64,000 nt of DNA from Apostichopus japonicus (lineage: Eukaryota > Echinodermata > Holothuroidea > Aspidochirotida > Stichopodidae): NCBI RefSeq assembly GCF_037975245.1, contig NC_092577.1, positions 17,694,398 through 17,758,397 of the forward strand, written 5' to 3'. Positions within the stretch are counted from its first letter, which is position 1; each line of letters begins with the position of its first letter. A program made the translations under genes and the position numbers. The notes under the pieces are model-generated. The model ran no database searches. It saw only the letters and a list, made by a program, of their open reading frames with translations, and was not told where the DNA came from. Positions 23,990-34,898 of the stretch are shown here, piece after piece.

Positions 23990-26480
23990 GGGAAATGTTG
24001 ATTTCTGTTAGGGGTCTGTCATATACTATTGTTTCCATGATTTCACTATGTCTCACCGATTCCCATGTTTTGTTATTATTCTCAGCGTCTGCAATCTCTT
24101 CTCAATATACACTAGCCTAGTGTATTGCCTAGTCAATTCAGCCTACACAGTAATATTAGGCTAGCCTATGTTACATACTAGGCTAACCTTACATTAACCG
24201 ATACATCCTCACACTTCACAGTATCGATACAATAGCCTATTCTGTCGATGGAGTGTGTTAAACGTCGTCTGGAATTTTACACCACATTTCCTATGGTAAT
24301 ATGCAAGGCCACACTACACCACGTCATCAGTAACAGTAAATTTGTAGTTGCACGCTGAAGATATTCTGCATAGCAAATACTTTCCAGTATGACTCAAAAA
24401 GGGGTAGTTACATGTTTACCTCTTATATTTAGAACGTAGCAGAATAATACAAACATTTATATTGTTTTAAAATTGTGGGTGCAGAGAGACGCTTTAAGCA
24501 GTTCTCTGATGTGTGGAATTAATATGTGTAGGCCTATATGATGGTCATGACTAATGCTGCATTAGGCAAAATGATAAAGATGACTTGTCCTTGGTCACAC
24601 TCACAGTATTTACCATGCTGCTGTATCATGTAGTGACTATTGTTACAGGGAAACTGGTTATTCACTAGCCATTAAATATCAGCTTAGTTCTAATTTAGCG
24701 TACAAAATTCTACAACTTGCACAACAAATGCTAAAATTGTGTTTAATTTACAATATTGGTAATGGTTTAGGAACTAGGCTCATCTTTGCTAAATGGGAAT
24801 GTAGCATTATCGTGAAAGGACTTTTTATGCGATATCAGGTACTACTCAGCGCTATTGACTCTAAACTGTAAATAATATAGCCTGGATTCTGATTATAGTT
24901 TGCTATAGCCTTCACTGTCAAGTACACTAGGGTACACACAATGTCAAGAAATTGAAGAGGCTAATTGGCAAGGATATACCTATACTGGGCCTGCCATATG
25001 GCTACTCGATCATGATACTTCATAGAAACCTGTCACTGTTTGTTTGTAAATAATAAAAAGTTCACTAACGGCTGGAATGTTAATGAATGTAGCGTGACTT
25101 TAGTCTAGGTACCTGTAGCCTATTTAGCCTAGCCTTCATGTGAATGTGTGATACGGAAGATCATACGTCCAGCACATGGCTGTTACTAATTGCAATGCGG
25201 AGCTCAAAATTTATGTCACACTGGCAGGCGAAAACAAAAAACAAAAGGCCGGTAGCCACAATACTAACGTTCACGAAATACTATTCATTTATTGATATAA
25301 TATAAGTCAGTGGCACGCTTGCTGCATTTATTAGAATATATATACAATATATACAATTACTATAGCACGCAGCGTGCACGGTGTTGCTATTTCCACAACC
25401 AACGTCCACATCACAAAGCGCACAGATCAGTGGAATGCAAAAGCTGTTTATGCAAATGAGCACTCGTTGAATAACAGTGCTTTGGAATGCCAAATGGGTA
25501 AAATATAGTAGGGCTTCAGCTATATTGTTCATTGTATTCAGTGCTTCTTCTTGCGGGATCGACAAGCGAGACTCAAAAAGCAATGCATTATGTCAAGTTT
25601 AAATGAAACTTCAACAGACACCAGTAAAGCCAAATTCTTCCATTTTTCTTGACATCTACGTGGGGCTAGTAAGGTGATATTGCTTTAGTGAAAATAGACT
25701 GGGCCAATCTTTTGCTGCCCCATATGTTACCATATTTCCTTTTTTTTTTTACACAGTAAGGACGATTTATTTAAGGAATAAAACATGCAACTTTGGTATA
25801 ATCGAACATATTAATAGCATGAAAAGTCCAATTTAATACTTAATTTTGCACTAAAGCAATTCAATGAACTATAGGCTCTTATTATATACCGTTTCATATA
25901 AATTACAAAGGTCTACTATATATAAGAAGGTATCTCTGGTACTTGTTTGAAACCAAAAACCAGAGTTTACATTAGTTCGTGGAACTCATTTTACCTCCAT
26001 CTGTTTTTTAACAAGGCATTATCCTATTTGTACTTCGTATTTGATATTTATTGATTTTTGTTATTGAAGCTTTTGAAAGAAGGGTACCCTCTCTTATAAC
26101 TATGTCTTGGTCTATACTCTATACAAATCTACTGTGAAATATGCATAAAAGGGCATGAAAAGAAAAAGAGAGTTTTTGGTTGAAACCGTAAAGACTATTA
26201 ACAATGATATTCGAAGGGAAATCTTAACTCCTTAAAGATTGCAATGAACATGTGAGATTAAACTTACTTAATCATAGACTATTTTGGGTACCGTTCTGTA
26301 CAAAACTTCTATATTATTTATAAGAAGTTGCTTTTAAATTTATCATTGCCTGTTAAAAATGTTGTGTATCATTCAGTCATTGATCATTTCTTAAAGAAAA
26401 GAAATGAAACATTCTCTGTACCTATAAAGATCGAAATGTCTTCAGTCCCTTTTTAAATTGCCAAGGTGTGTTAGGGTATA
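23990..26480. other. No gene recognised
   Basis: Transposon-internal AT-rich sequence downstream of the DUF4806-like gene. It contains AGCCTAG-type words near 24110-24180 and no recognisable coding region. Confidence 0.35.
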
Positions 26481-26515
26481 CTCAGTGTGTACGTGGAGGG
26501 GCGGCGGGGTTGGTT

Positions 26516-26844
26516 ACTAAGTTACGTAACCATTACGTTATATCACAACGTAACTAAAACGTAAATCACTAAAGTCGCAAAATCTCGTTGTATTAACGTT
26601 GTAGCAACGTATTAAAAAGGTTATATATAAACGTTAATGCGACGTTATTGTAACGTAACAGATGAACGTTAGAAAATTACGTATTAAAAACGTAAATACG
26701 TTATTTTTTGGTCAGAATATAACGTAAATATAACGTCCCCTGTAGTCTACAAAATTTCGTAACTACAACGTAAATTTATAACGTAATTACAACGTAAACG
26801 CTACGTAAATATAACGTTATCAAAACGTAATTTTGTTAGCTGGG
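26516..26844. repeat. Right subterminal array of ACGT-core repeats
   Basis: About 330 bp of AACGTAA/TTACGTT units (for example AACGTAAATATAACGT) ends in GTTAGCTGGG, the inverse of the left terminus at 8035. Composition and motif match the left array but the length is half. This symmetry is the main evidence that 8035-26844 is one element. Confidence 0.7.
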
Positions 26845-27109
26845 CAATTACTAGCGGATTCAGTTATTCAATTACTCAATTATAAGGATTTTTATGATAT
26901 ATATACGGATCTACTTGGAACTGACAGTGCAAGTTCCCTGGACCGACGCCAAGGAGGGTTAAACTCGACAGAACTATTATTAGAGGTTAGTAGTTTTTAT
27001 TATTATTAACAACACCTCTAAAACCTCTGAAATATATATCAGCCAGTCCGGAAGAAAGAAGGGGCGCAGGCTCAGGTAGGTGAAGTCATCCACTAGGGTA
27101 TATGCCCAG

Positions 27110-27276
27110 CCCAGACACTCCCTTCGGGAACAACTGGACCAGCGAACACCAAGATGCATTCGAAACCTTAGTCGAAAAATGTAGGACTGCTCCTACCCTA
27201 CCAACGATGTACGAACTGAGGCACACACGAACACAATCTAGCACACCCGCCTGGCGGGAAGTATAGCACAGTCCAG
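27110..27276 (-). mobile_element. Minus-strand LINE 5' UTR, inner part
   Basis: Read on the minus strand, 27276 downward (ACTGTGCTATACTTCCCGCC, AGGCGGGTGTGC, then CAGTTCGTACATCGTT) matches the 5' UTR of the LINE at 41489 (positions 41570-41625). Its outer tip lies at 28975-29050; the two pieces are separated by the ORF1-only element. Homology fades left of about 27175 and nothing beyond 27060 is recognisable. Confidence 0.65.
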
Positions 27277-28974
27277 AAAAGTGGCTGCTCTCCACTTTCC
27301 GTTGACCACACACTATGTGTTTTTTACGTTGGCGTTTCAATAGTTTGTAGTTTGTTTAGTGTAGTTTTGGCTTTGTTTCGTGGTTTTTGTTTTTCGTAGG
27401 TGCGTGGCTTGCCACACCCCTAGCTGTCATGGCGGCTCGCCGTGACAGCAAAATCGTATTCTTGACTTTTTCGGGGGAGGCTAAGGTCGTCCCCAGACAA
27501 CTTTGTTTCAGTTTTGCGTTCTGTTGGTTTAAAGGTCCCTGGAGAGGTTCACGCGCTTCAGGCTGTCCGCGTCCGAGGCGTCCATGTGTTGGAGGGAGTT
27601 GAGGGACTGAAGGTAACACCGTATGGCAGTTCGGTGTGGGTGACAGTCCTCCATGTCCCTCTGGACATGTCTGAACAGGTTGTTGTGCGGACACTGGGAC
27701 GTTTTGGGAAAGTGACCGGCTACGAGTAGCCGGAATTCCTTGAATTTAAAGGTGTCAAGACCGGGACTAGACGAGTTACAATCGAACTGAAGTTCGTACC
27801 TGTGGGCTAATGGGCACAGAGCCCACATTGCATATCCGGGCCAGCCTCGCACTTGTTAGAGGTGTGGGCTGGAAGGGCATGAGGCCAGGTTGTGCCCAAA
27901 CAAGCGGTGTAGCCGCTGTTTACATGTTGGGCGTACCCTGGCCGAGTGTAAAGGGGGATATAGTGTGTAACTCGTGTGGGAAAACGGGCCATCTCGCCCG
28001 ATTATGCCCAGACCGCTCATACGCCGCGAGAGTGGCTACGGACGTGGCTGAAGCGCTCCCCGTTCCGGCCTCTGACACCGTATCACCTCATGCTCCGTTG
28101 ATTGCCCCAGTGTCCGACACTAGCGCCCGGGTGGATGATTTGTTCCCCCTTTCGTGTCCCACCTTGTCTGCCGAGACTGCCAGCCTGCCCACTGAGGCGG
28201 AGCTGGACAAAACGGCGGAGATGGTACTAGCGGAGTGGCATGCGGAGCAGGATGCTGCTTGTACTGGTTCACCGGTAGCTACGCCCGCCATCGCTGATAT
28301 TAGTCGGGCCCCGAGTCAACTGGCTCAAGAGACATTAAGTGGCCCAGATTCAGACTCGCCAATGGAGGACTGCACTACAGCCTTAGTAGTTGTGGCTAAG
28401 GAGTCCTCCGATTGGTTTGATGAGACGAAACAGGTCACTGATCTCATTGACTCGAATGGCCCTTCCACCCTGCCCGCAGTCGCTTCCGCTATACCGGACA
28501 CGATGGTCGCTATAATGGACCTCCTGTTCCTGACAGGGATGTCCACTCGATCAAGGTTGACGGGGAGCTAAGAACTCTGCTCGCTCGAAGAGAAAGGGGG
28601 AACACTGCTAGGGGCCTGGAAAGACCCGTATTGGGAAAACTTCGCAGATACTGCGCAAGCCTGTCGTCTACTATCGGGACAGCGTACCCCCGATGAATTT
28701 TGGAGTGAGTTTGTTGTTAAGTGTGGGGTTGGGGTGGTCTCTTTGTGGTTTGGAGTTTTTTGGGGCTGGTTTGTAGAGCTTTATTGTTTTGGTTCTGTTA
28801 GCCTTTGGGTCCGTGTCCTTTTCACGTCACGTTAAACGCTACATTTTATACATTTGTGGGTTAGTGAGAGATTTCTGTTTGTGGGTTTTCAGTTGGAGTT
28901 TTGGTGGTTGTTAAACAGACTGGGATTGTTTTTGGTTACCTTTGGTCCGTGTCCGTTTCTTTGCACGTAAAAAG
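27277..28974 (+). mobile_element. ORF1-only LINE (copy 1), 1.7 kb
   Basis: It is collinear over its whole length with the complete ORF1-only element at 33041-34898: 5' leader (GGCTGCTCTCCAC, GTTGACCACAC), zinc-knuckle ORF1, 3' UTR and terminus TTTGCACGTAAAAAG. It lacks about 25 bp of the 5' tip. The flanks are the two halves of a minus-strand LINE 5' UTR, showing insertion there. An imperfect duplication (GCACAGTCCAG at 27266, TACCCGTCCAG at 28975) may be the decayed TSD. Confidence 0.75.
27429..28665 (+). pseudogene. LINE ORF1 zinc-knuckle protein, type A, broken
   Basis: ATG at 27429 starts MAARRDSKIVFLTFSGEAKV, homologous to the intact 430-residue protein at 33407-34699 (minus). Frames change near 27510 and 27790, and a stop (TAG) lies at 27727. 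The third zinc knuckle (CNSCGKTGHLARLC) and the acidic, Ser/Thr/Pro-rich tail are readable at 27960-28550. It would have been an RNA-binding nucleocapsid-like ORF1 protein. Confidence 0.8.
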
Positions 28975-29084
28975 TACCCGTCCAGTGACAATAACAGCTG
29001 TAATAGATGGAGGGCGAGAGCGAAACACGTCTGAACTCCACGAAAGCCAACTGTGGCAGTCGTCCGAGTCGTCACTTGAAGCCG
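28975..29084 (-). mobile_element. Two pieces of older minus-strand LINEs
   Basis: Minus-strand 29050-28975 is the 5' tip of the autonomous LINE (TTGGCTTTCGTGGAG.., GACGTGTTTCGCTCTCG). Adjoining it, minus-strand 29084-29058 (GGCTTCAAGTGACGACTCGG) matches the end of that LINE's ORF1 at 42750-42781. The ORF1 piece continues, across later insertions, at 31052-31037 and 48403-48357. The LINE tip therefore seems to have inserted in the ORF1 piece. Confidence 0.7.
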
Positions 29085-31025
29085 TTGGTGATATGTCGTC
29101 TAGAGCGCGCTTGAAGCTTACAGAATCGTCGTCGGCGTAGTTTTGCCCCATTGCCCTCTCATGGCCCATACATTTTCAGTTGCCACTTTCAACGTCAATG
29201 GCATGAGGGATCATCGCAAGCGCAGTCGCATTTTCCATTATTGTATTTCAATGGAGGTCGACTGCGTTTGCCTGCAAGAAACATATATTTTGGAAGATGT
29301 CCCTCTATGGGCTTATGAGTGGGGTGGTGGGCTGCATGCTTCGTTTGGTTCGTCTTCATCCTGTGGCACTGTCATCCTCCTGTCACCTCGTCAGGCGGGT
29401 TGTGCCACTAGGGTGGAGACGGATCACGAGGGCCGATTGGTTTGCATTCTTTTCAAGTATCCACAGGGTAACATCTCCATTTGCAATGTGTATGCTCCCA
29501 ATCGGCCTTCTGCTAGACGAGAATTTTTTAACACACTGCCTTCCTTTGTTCCTGGTAGTGCTCCATGTGTCAAGGTCGGAAACTATAACTGTGTCACAGA
29601 CTCGGGTCTTGACAGACTCGGGGCTTCTGTGTCTGCTAGTCCCGACGCTGGGATCACAGAATTGGACAGATTCACTTCGGCACACCTTTTAGCCGATGTC
29701 TGGAGGCATATGCACCCGTGTAGTACGGTGTATACGTGGGTGAGGCCCAACGGAGAAGATGCCTCCAGGATAGATCGAGTGTATGCGCCCCTAAGTTTTA
29801 AATTTTCGGGTTGCGACACGCTCAGCTGTCCGCTCTCTGACCATGACACTGTAGTAGCACGTTTTGTTTTGCTTTCCATTTTCCCGATCGGGCGGGGCCT
29901 ATGGAAGCTTAACTGTCGGATTCTTGGCGAGGCAGAGTTCCGCCAGGGTTTCGAGACCAGGTACAAAGGATGGCAAACATTGAAGCCGGCCTTTGCTTCT
30001 ACATCCCAGTGGTGGGATGATGTGAAGTTGCGCATCAAACGCTACGCAATTCAGTATTGCGTGACCGGCGCACGGCGTCGAAGAGAAAAATTCTCGAAGC
30101 TGTGCGCGGAGGTGAAGTTTGGCGACCCTTCGGCAGTCATCGCTTTGCAGATTTATCTCGATGAAAAGTACCACGGTGCCGGCGTCAGGGCCCGTGTCGA
30201 AGCGGTGGAAGCCGAGGAGCGCCCTTCACTGAGGTTTTACCAGTCCGTTAGCTCATCGGCGGGTGACAGACGCGTCCCGTCTGTGCGCGCTTCCGACGGG
30301 ACCGTGGTCAGTGACACTCACGGCATTGTCCGCGTATATAAAGAGTATTATTCGAGTTTGTTTACGCGTGGCAATGTCGACCGTTCCCCACGATGTCAAT
30401 GATATTTTGGGGGGCGGAATAACCACTGTTGAGCTTTGGAAGGCGCTTTCGAAGATGAAGAATGGCAAGTCCCCGGGTTCGAACGGGCTTCCGAGGGAGT
30501 TCTACCGAACCTTGTGGGCAATAATAGGACCCGTGAACGTCTGGGCATGATTATTTTGCTGCCAAAGTTTTTTTTTTGGCATTGCCCTTTTGTTTTAACT
30601 TGTGGGAGTGGTTTCAGTCCTGGATCGACCGTTTGTTCTGTTGCTGTGTTGTAGCGTATTATTTATGTTTGTTCTGTTCTAAAAAAGCTTATTTGGAGGA
30701 ATAGATGTGATGTTGTTTTTAGGGGGAAATTTGCCAGTTGGCAGGCAGTCTTGGAGGCGGTGAAGTCTGACAATCGCTGCCGGGGCTGCCTTTATTGGAC
30801 GTGGTGTGCTGGGGAAGGCTGTTTTCTTTCGCTGCGGGCTGGTCGTCCTTTTGTGTTTTTTTGAATGTTTCAGTGCGTGGTTGGGCGTTTTGTCTCTACA
30901 GGTCGGTGGGCGTATGTACTTTTTTTGGCTCGCTTGACCTGAGTTTCGTTTGTAAGAATGGATGGTTTGGTAGTGCCGTTTGGCCGTGACGTTTTGTATC
31001 CCGTATGACGGGTCACGTAAAAAGC
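29085..31025 (+). mobile_element. 5'-truncated, internally deleted LINE (copy 1)
   Basis: It is flanked by a perfect 11-bp TSD ACTTGAAGCCG (29074-29084 and 31026-31036). It starts at the end of ORF1 (ATATGTCGTCTAGAGC), runs through the endonuclease and ends in CACGTAAAAAGC with no poly(A). Compared with the copy at 41489-46386 it lacks about 40 bp near 30378, a short block near 30530 and about 1.5 kb (the RT core) at about 30565. Confidence 0.9.
29161..30402 (+). pseudogene. LINE ORF2 fragment: apurinic-type endonuclease
   Basis: The frame from MAHTFSVATFNVNGM carries EEP-nuclease motifs in order: FNVNG, CLQETY, NVYAPN, the D-x-N block and a final SDH (LSDHDTVVARF). The D-x-N block reads VGNYNCV, whereas the sister copy has VGDFNCV, so the catalytic Asp is replaced by Asn. 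It is followed by the EN-RT linker and then a frame break at the 40-bp deletion. The enzyme would nick target DNA for target-primed reverse transcription; this copy is probably inactive. Confidence 0.85.
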
Positions 31026-33040
31026 ACTTGAAGCCGACCCTTTTAAGGAGGGTGTATAGGCCATCAGCTGAAGGTGGAAATTCGCTTGTTTCGTTCCAGC
31101 AACTGCGGGTCTAAAATTTCTCTACAGCATTGAATACATAAATTAACTAAGATTAATGATCCAAAAGTTCTCCATGTACTTTCCTGCAGTTTTTTTGCAA
31201 TTCCGCTCGAAAGATCGAACTATATTTTTTATTGCGTATGTTAAGAAACCTGCCGTTTTACGTTCAAAAGTTGTGCGCCCGTGAGATATCTGTACCATGT
31301 GATATGAATTGTCCAATGAGCCATGAGTTCTGTGTGCAATCTTTGTAGAAAACAACCAAAATGGCGGCTCCCACGGGCGCTAGTCAGTCTCCGACACACG
31401 GAAATCTACAGTGCTCAGTGCATATTGAATCTGTAAAATTTGAAGCAGTCAAGGCACTGGCGAATAAACGATGGACTAAAGTTACTTCCTGCGCTAAAGA
31501 TTGGCTTAATCTCAGCGGCGGAGACAGTGATATCGCCGTACTACTGATTACTCCATGGCCTACTACGATCAAGCGTGTGTTCAACAGCATAGTATGATGG
31601 GGTTCCACGATAAGTGTTACAGGCGGTTCATTGATAGCAAGCACATTGCTGCAAGAAAACGGACAGTACCAGAGGAGACCCCATATAATTTTAAACGAAG
31701 AATTGACGGAAAAGATCGAGGAAACCAAGCAGAAGCTCTGGTGTATTGCCTGTTCAATTTATTATATGTGGGAAAAGAAACAATACATTACTCGGCGTTG
31801 CAAACGGGTGCAGGACAAGCTGCAGCAGGCAGAGACTTTCGATGGAGGTAAACCTAAGCATACTACACGACTCTACTTGTACTTCTGTGGCATAGTTGAA
31901 GTGTTAAGAGAAGTTGCATAATGCAAGATCAGTAGCTCTTGAGGGATAGAAGCATGGTCATCTGATTTGTTTTGTTATAAGGTGGTAGGAACGGAAATTT
32001 GTTTCAAATTCTCCATCTGGGGCACTAGCCTAAGTGTTAAATACAGGCTTCATAGTTTTCTTACTGTGGCCCTTTATTTGAATGATAGAGATATTATATG
32101 AGTTAGAAAAATAAGTGTAACAAAGGTGCAATAAGGTTAGGTTTGCAAGGTCTTATGGTCAGCCTGTCTAGCTTTACCAAAATGAACAAGTATCTGTCTC
32201 CTTTATTATTAGTAACAGATATAATCTACCATTGTATAATTTAAACCATAACATTAAGAGATAATGTTATGTACTGTCAAAAAAAGCCTGTTTTAATTCT
32301 TTTTTGCATGACACTGGTTTGCAAAATTTGAATGTGTCTTTCTTTGTCCATAGAAGATGAGCAGATCACATGGTATATAAATAAAATTGTCTTAGTTCTT
32401 ATTTGTTCAAACTTACATTTTGATCAACAGAAAATGCAAAACAATTTGCTCTTTTTATTTCATTTTATTAAAGTATTGCTTCGACAAGCAGCACAGCGGA
32501 AAAAAAGATGAGCCCAGATTTTATGAATATTAGAGGAAAAGACCGTGTTGCCATTGAAGTGAGGTACCACTCTCTATGTTGAAGAAACTAGATACAATTC
32601 TTGACAAGGAAGACATACAGATCTTGAAAGGTAAAGTACTCTCTTCAATGTGTGGTTCATTGAGTGTTCAGGGGTGGATCTAGGACTTTTGGAATTTGGG
32701 GGTCCTCCCCGAAGGAAAATTAAAAAATTCTCTAAACGCTTTGAGATGCAATATCAGGTTAATCTTTCCATTGAAAAGTAATTTGCAACATATTTGTAGC
32801 TGAATTGTAATTATATTGGTACCCCATCATAAAATGTGAGACTCAAAAATATCCAATTTCATGGTACAAGGTGTTCTGTTCATCTCCTCAGAGCAGAGTT
32901 TACCACCAACAAAATATGCTCTGATCCAGCATGTTATGCGCTGCACCAACCAGGCTGCTATTCACAGTAGGGTATTGCAGCAAAGGATTGATGCACTCTC
33001 ACCAGAGGGACATGGATGGAAACTTGAAAATGATGACCTT

Positions 33041-34898
33041 GCTTTTTACGTGCAAAGAAACGGACACGGACCAAAGGTCAACAAAACCAAAAACAATCCG
33101 TCTGTTTAACAACCACCAAAAACCCAACTGAAAACCCACCAACAGAAATCTCTCACTAACCCACAAATGTATTAAATATAGCGTTCAACGTGACGCGGAA
33201 AGGACACGGACCCAAAGGCCAACAGAACCGAAACAATAAAGCTCCACAAACCAGCCCCAAAAAGCCAACACCAAACCACAAACAGAAAACCCCCAACCCA
33301 CATTATATAAGGACCACACAAACCCCCCACCCCGCACATAACAACTAACTAACTCCAAAATTCATCCAGGGTACGCCGTCCCGATAGCAGACGACAGGCT
33401 TGCGCATTACCTGCGAAATTTTCCCAATACGGGTCTTTTCAAGCCCCTAACAGTATTCCCCCTTTTCTTACGAGGGAGCAGAGTTCTTAACTCCTCGTCA
33501 ACCTTGATCGAGTGGACCTCCCTGTCAGGAACAGGAGGTCCACTAGCGACCATCGTGTCCGGTATAGCGGAAGCGGCTGCGGGTAGGGTGGAAGGGCCAC
33601 TCGAGTCAATGAGATCAGTGGCCTGTTTTGTCTCATCAAACCAATCGGAGGACTCCTTAGCCACAACTAATAAGGCTGTAGTGCAGTCCTCCATTGGCGA
33701 GTCAGAATCTGGGCCACTTAATGTCTCTTGGGCCGGTTGACTCGGGGCCCGACTAGTATCACCGATAGCGGGCGTAGCTACCGGTGAACCAGTACAAGCG
33801 GCATCCTGCGCCGCGTGCCACTCCGCTAGTACCATCTCCGCCGTTTTGTCCTGCTCTGCTTCAGTGGGCAGGCTGGCAGTCTCGGCAAGTTCGATCAGGG
33901 GAGAGGTCGGACTCGAAAGGGGGAACAAAGCCTCCATCGGGGCGCTAGTGTCGGACACTGGGGCGATGACAGGAGCATCATGTGGTACGGTGTCAGAGGC
34001 CGGGACAGGGACCGCTTCAACCACGCCCGTAGCCACTCTCGCGGCGTATGAGCGGTCTGGGCATAAACGGGCGAGATGGCCCGTTTTCCCACACGAGTTG
34101 CAAACGATATCCCCTTTACACTCGGCCAGGGTATGCCCAACCTGTAAACAGCGGCTACACCGCTTGTTCGGGCACAACCTGGCCTCATGCCCTTCCAGCC
34201 CACACCTCCAACAAGTGCGAGGCTGGCCCGGGTATGCAATGTGGGCCCTGTGCCCATTAGCCCACAAGGTAGAGGGGATATCGGACTTGAGTTCGATTCT
34301 AACTCGTCTAGTCCCGGTCTTCACACCTTTACATTCAAGGAATTCCGGCTCCTCGTAGCCGGTCACTTTCCCGAAACGCCCCAGTGTCCGCACAACAACC
34401 TGTTCAGACATGTCCAGAGGGAGATGGAGGACTGTCACCCACACCGAACTGTCATACGGTGTGACCTTCAGTCCCTCGACTCCCTCCAACACATGGACGC
34501 CTCGGACGCGGGCAGCCTCCGAGGTAAACCGTACATCAAAACAATTCATACCCCGGAGAGGTTTACGCTGAAGCGCGTCAACCTCTCCAAGGACCTTTAA
34601 ACCAACAAAACGCAAAACTGAAAAAACTTGTACGGGGACGACCTTAGCCTCCCCCGAAAAACTCAACAATACGATTTTGCTGTCACGGCGAGCCGCCATG
34701 ACAGCTAGGGGTGTGGCAAAGCCACGCACCTATACACAAACCAAAACGAAACAAACCCAAAACACACAAAACTACACTAAAACAAACTAAACTAATGAAG
34801 GGCCAACGTAAAAACACAATAAAAGTGTGGTCAACGAAAGGTGGAGAGCAGCCGAAAACACGTCCGCACTCCACGAGAAACTGAACTGAACTCCACGA
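33041..34898 (-). mobile_element. Complete ORF1-only LINE (HAL1-like), 1,858 bp
   Basis: A perfect 15-bp TSD GAAAATGATGACCTT (33026-33040, 34899-34913) bounds the element. On the minus strand it begins with repeated TCTCGTGGAGT.. tips, then a leader, one intact ORF1 (34699-33407), a 3' UTR of about 360 bp and the terminus TTTGCACGTAAAAAGC. There is no endonuclease or RT and no internal deletion scar, so it seems a stable two-part element. Its last 12 bp and 5' tip match the autonomous LINE at 41489-46386. Confidence 0.9.
33407..34699 (-). CDS. LINE ORF1 protein, type A, three CCHC zinc knuckles (intact)
   Basis: Start chosen at MAARRDSKIV because homologous copies share it; an upstream in-frame ATG adds 10 residues. 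The 430-residue protein has an N-terminal domain (about 1-160) resembling Gag-like ORF1 proteins of Tx1-group LINEs, then three CX2CX4HX4C knuckles: CWRCGLEGHEARLC, CSRCLQVGHTLAEC and CNSCGKTGHLARLC (about 170-235). A long acidic Ser/Pro/Thr-rich region follows, and a basic end (LPRKKRGNTVRGLKRPVLGK). Expected role: binding its own RNA and, because the element lacks ORF2, working with the ORF2 protein of an autonomous LINE. It is the only full-length open ORF1 in the window. Confidence 0.9.
   Translation of the reverse strand: MAARRDSKIVLLSFSGEAKVVPVQVFSVLRFVGLKVLGEVDALQRKPLRGMNCFDVRFTSEAARVRGVHVLEGVEGLKVTPYDSSVWVTVLHLPLDMSEQVVVRTLGRFGKVTGYEEPEFLECKGVKTGTRRVRIELKSDIPSTLWANGHRAHIAYPGQPRTCWRCGLEGHEARLCPNKRCSRCLQVGHTLAECKGDIVCNSCGKTGHLARLCPDRSYAARVATGVVEAVPVPASDTVPHDAPVIAPVSDTSAPMEALFPLSSPTSPLIELAETASLPTEAEQDKTAEMVLAEWHAAQDAACTGSPVATPAIGDTSRAPSQPAQETLSGPDSDSPMEDCTTALLVVAKESSDWFDETKQATDLIDSSGPSTLPAAASAIPDTMVASGPPVPDREVHSIKVDEELRTLLPRKKRGNTVRGLKRPVLGKFRR

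Larger units (their letters stand above)
8035..26844 (+). mobile_element. Large CACTA-like DNA transposon, 18.8 kb
   Basis: The termini are inverted: CCCAGCTAAC at 8035 and GTTAGCTGGG ending at 26844, each flanked by CA (8033-8034, 26845-26846), a possible 2-bp TSD. Inside both ends lie ACGT-rich arrays. The interior holds, both on the plus strand, a CACTA/EnSpm-type transposase gene (14131-16146, decayed) and a spliced DUF4806-like gene (16490-23985). A short TIR, long subterminal repeats, two genes and 10-20 kb length fit CACTA architecture. The weak points are the short TSD and the short exact TIR, so the two arrays might instead belong to separate MITE-like elements. Confidence 0.55.

Noticed and set aside
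25281-25583. 100-codon minus-strand open frame
   Set aside because: No motif or splice evidence; AT-rich chance frame inside the transposon.
27086-27340. 84-codon minus-strand frame
   Set aside because: Much of it is inverted LINE 5' UTR plus part of the ORF1-only leader; not a gene.
32669-32720. CAGGGGTGGATCTAGG, resembling a hAT MITE left end
   Set aside because: No matching inverted right end or 8-bp duplication could be found; at best a truncated remnant.
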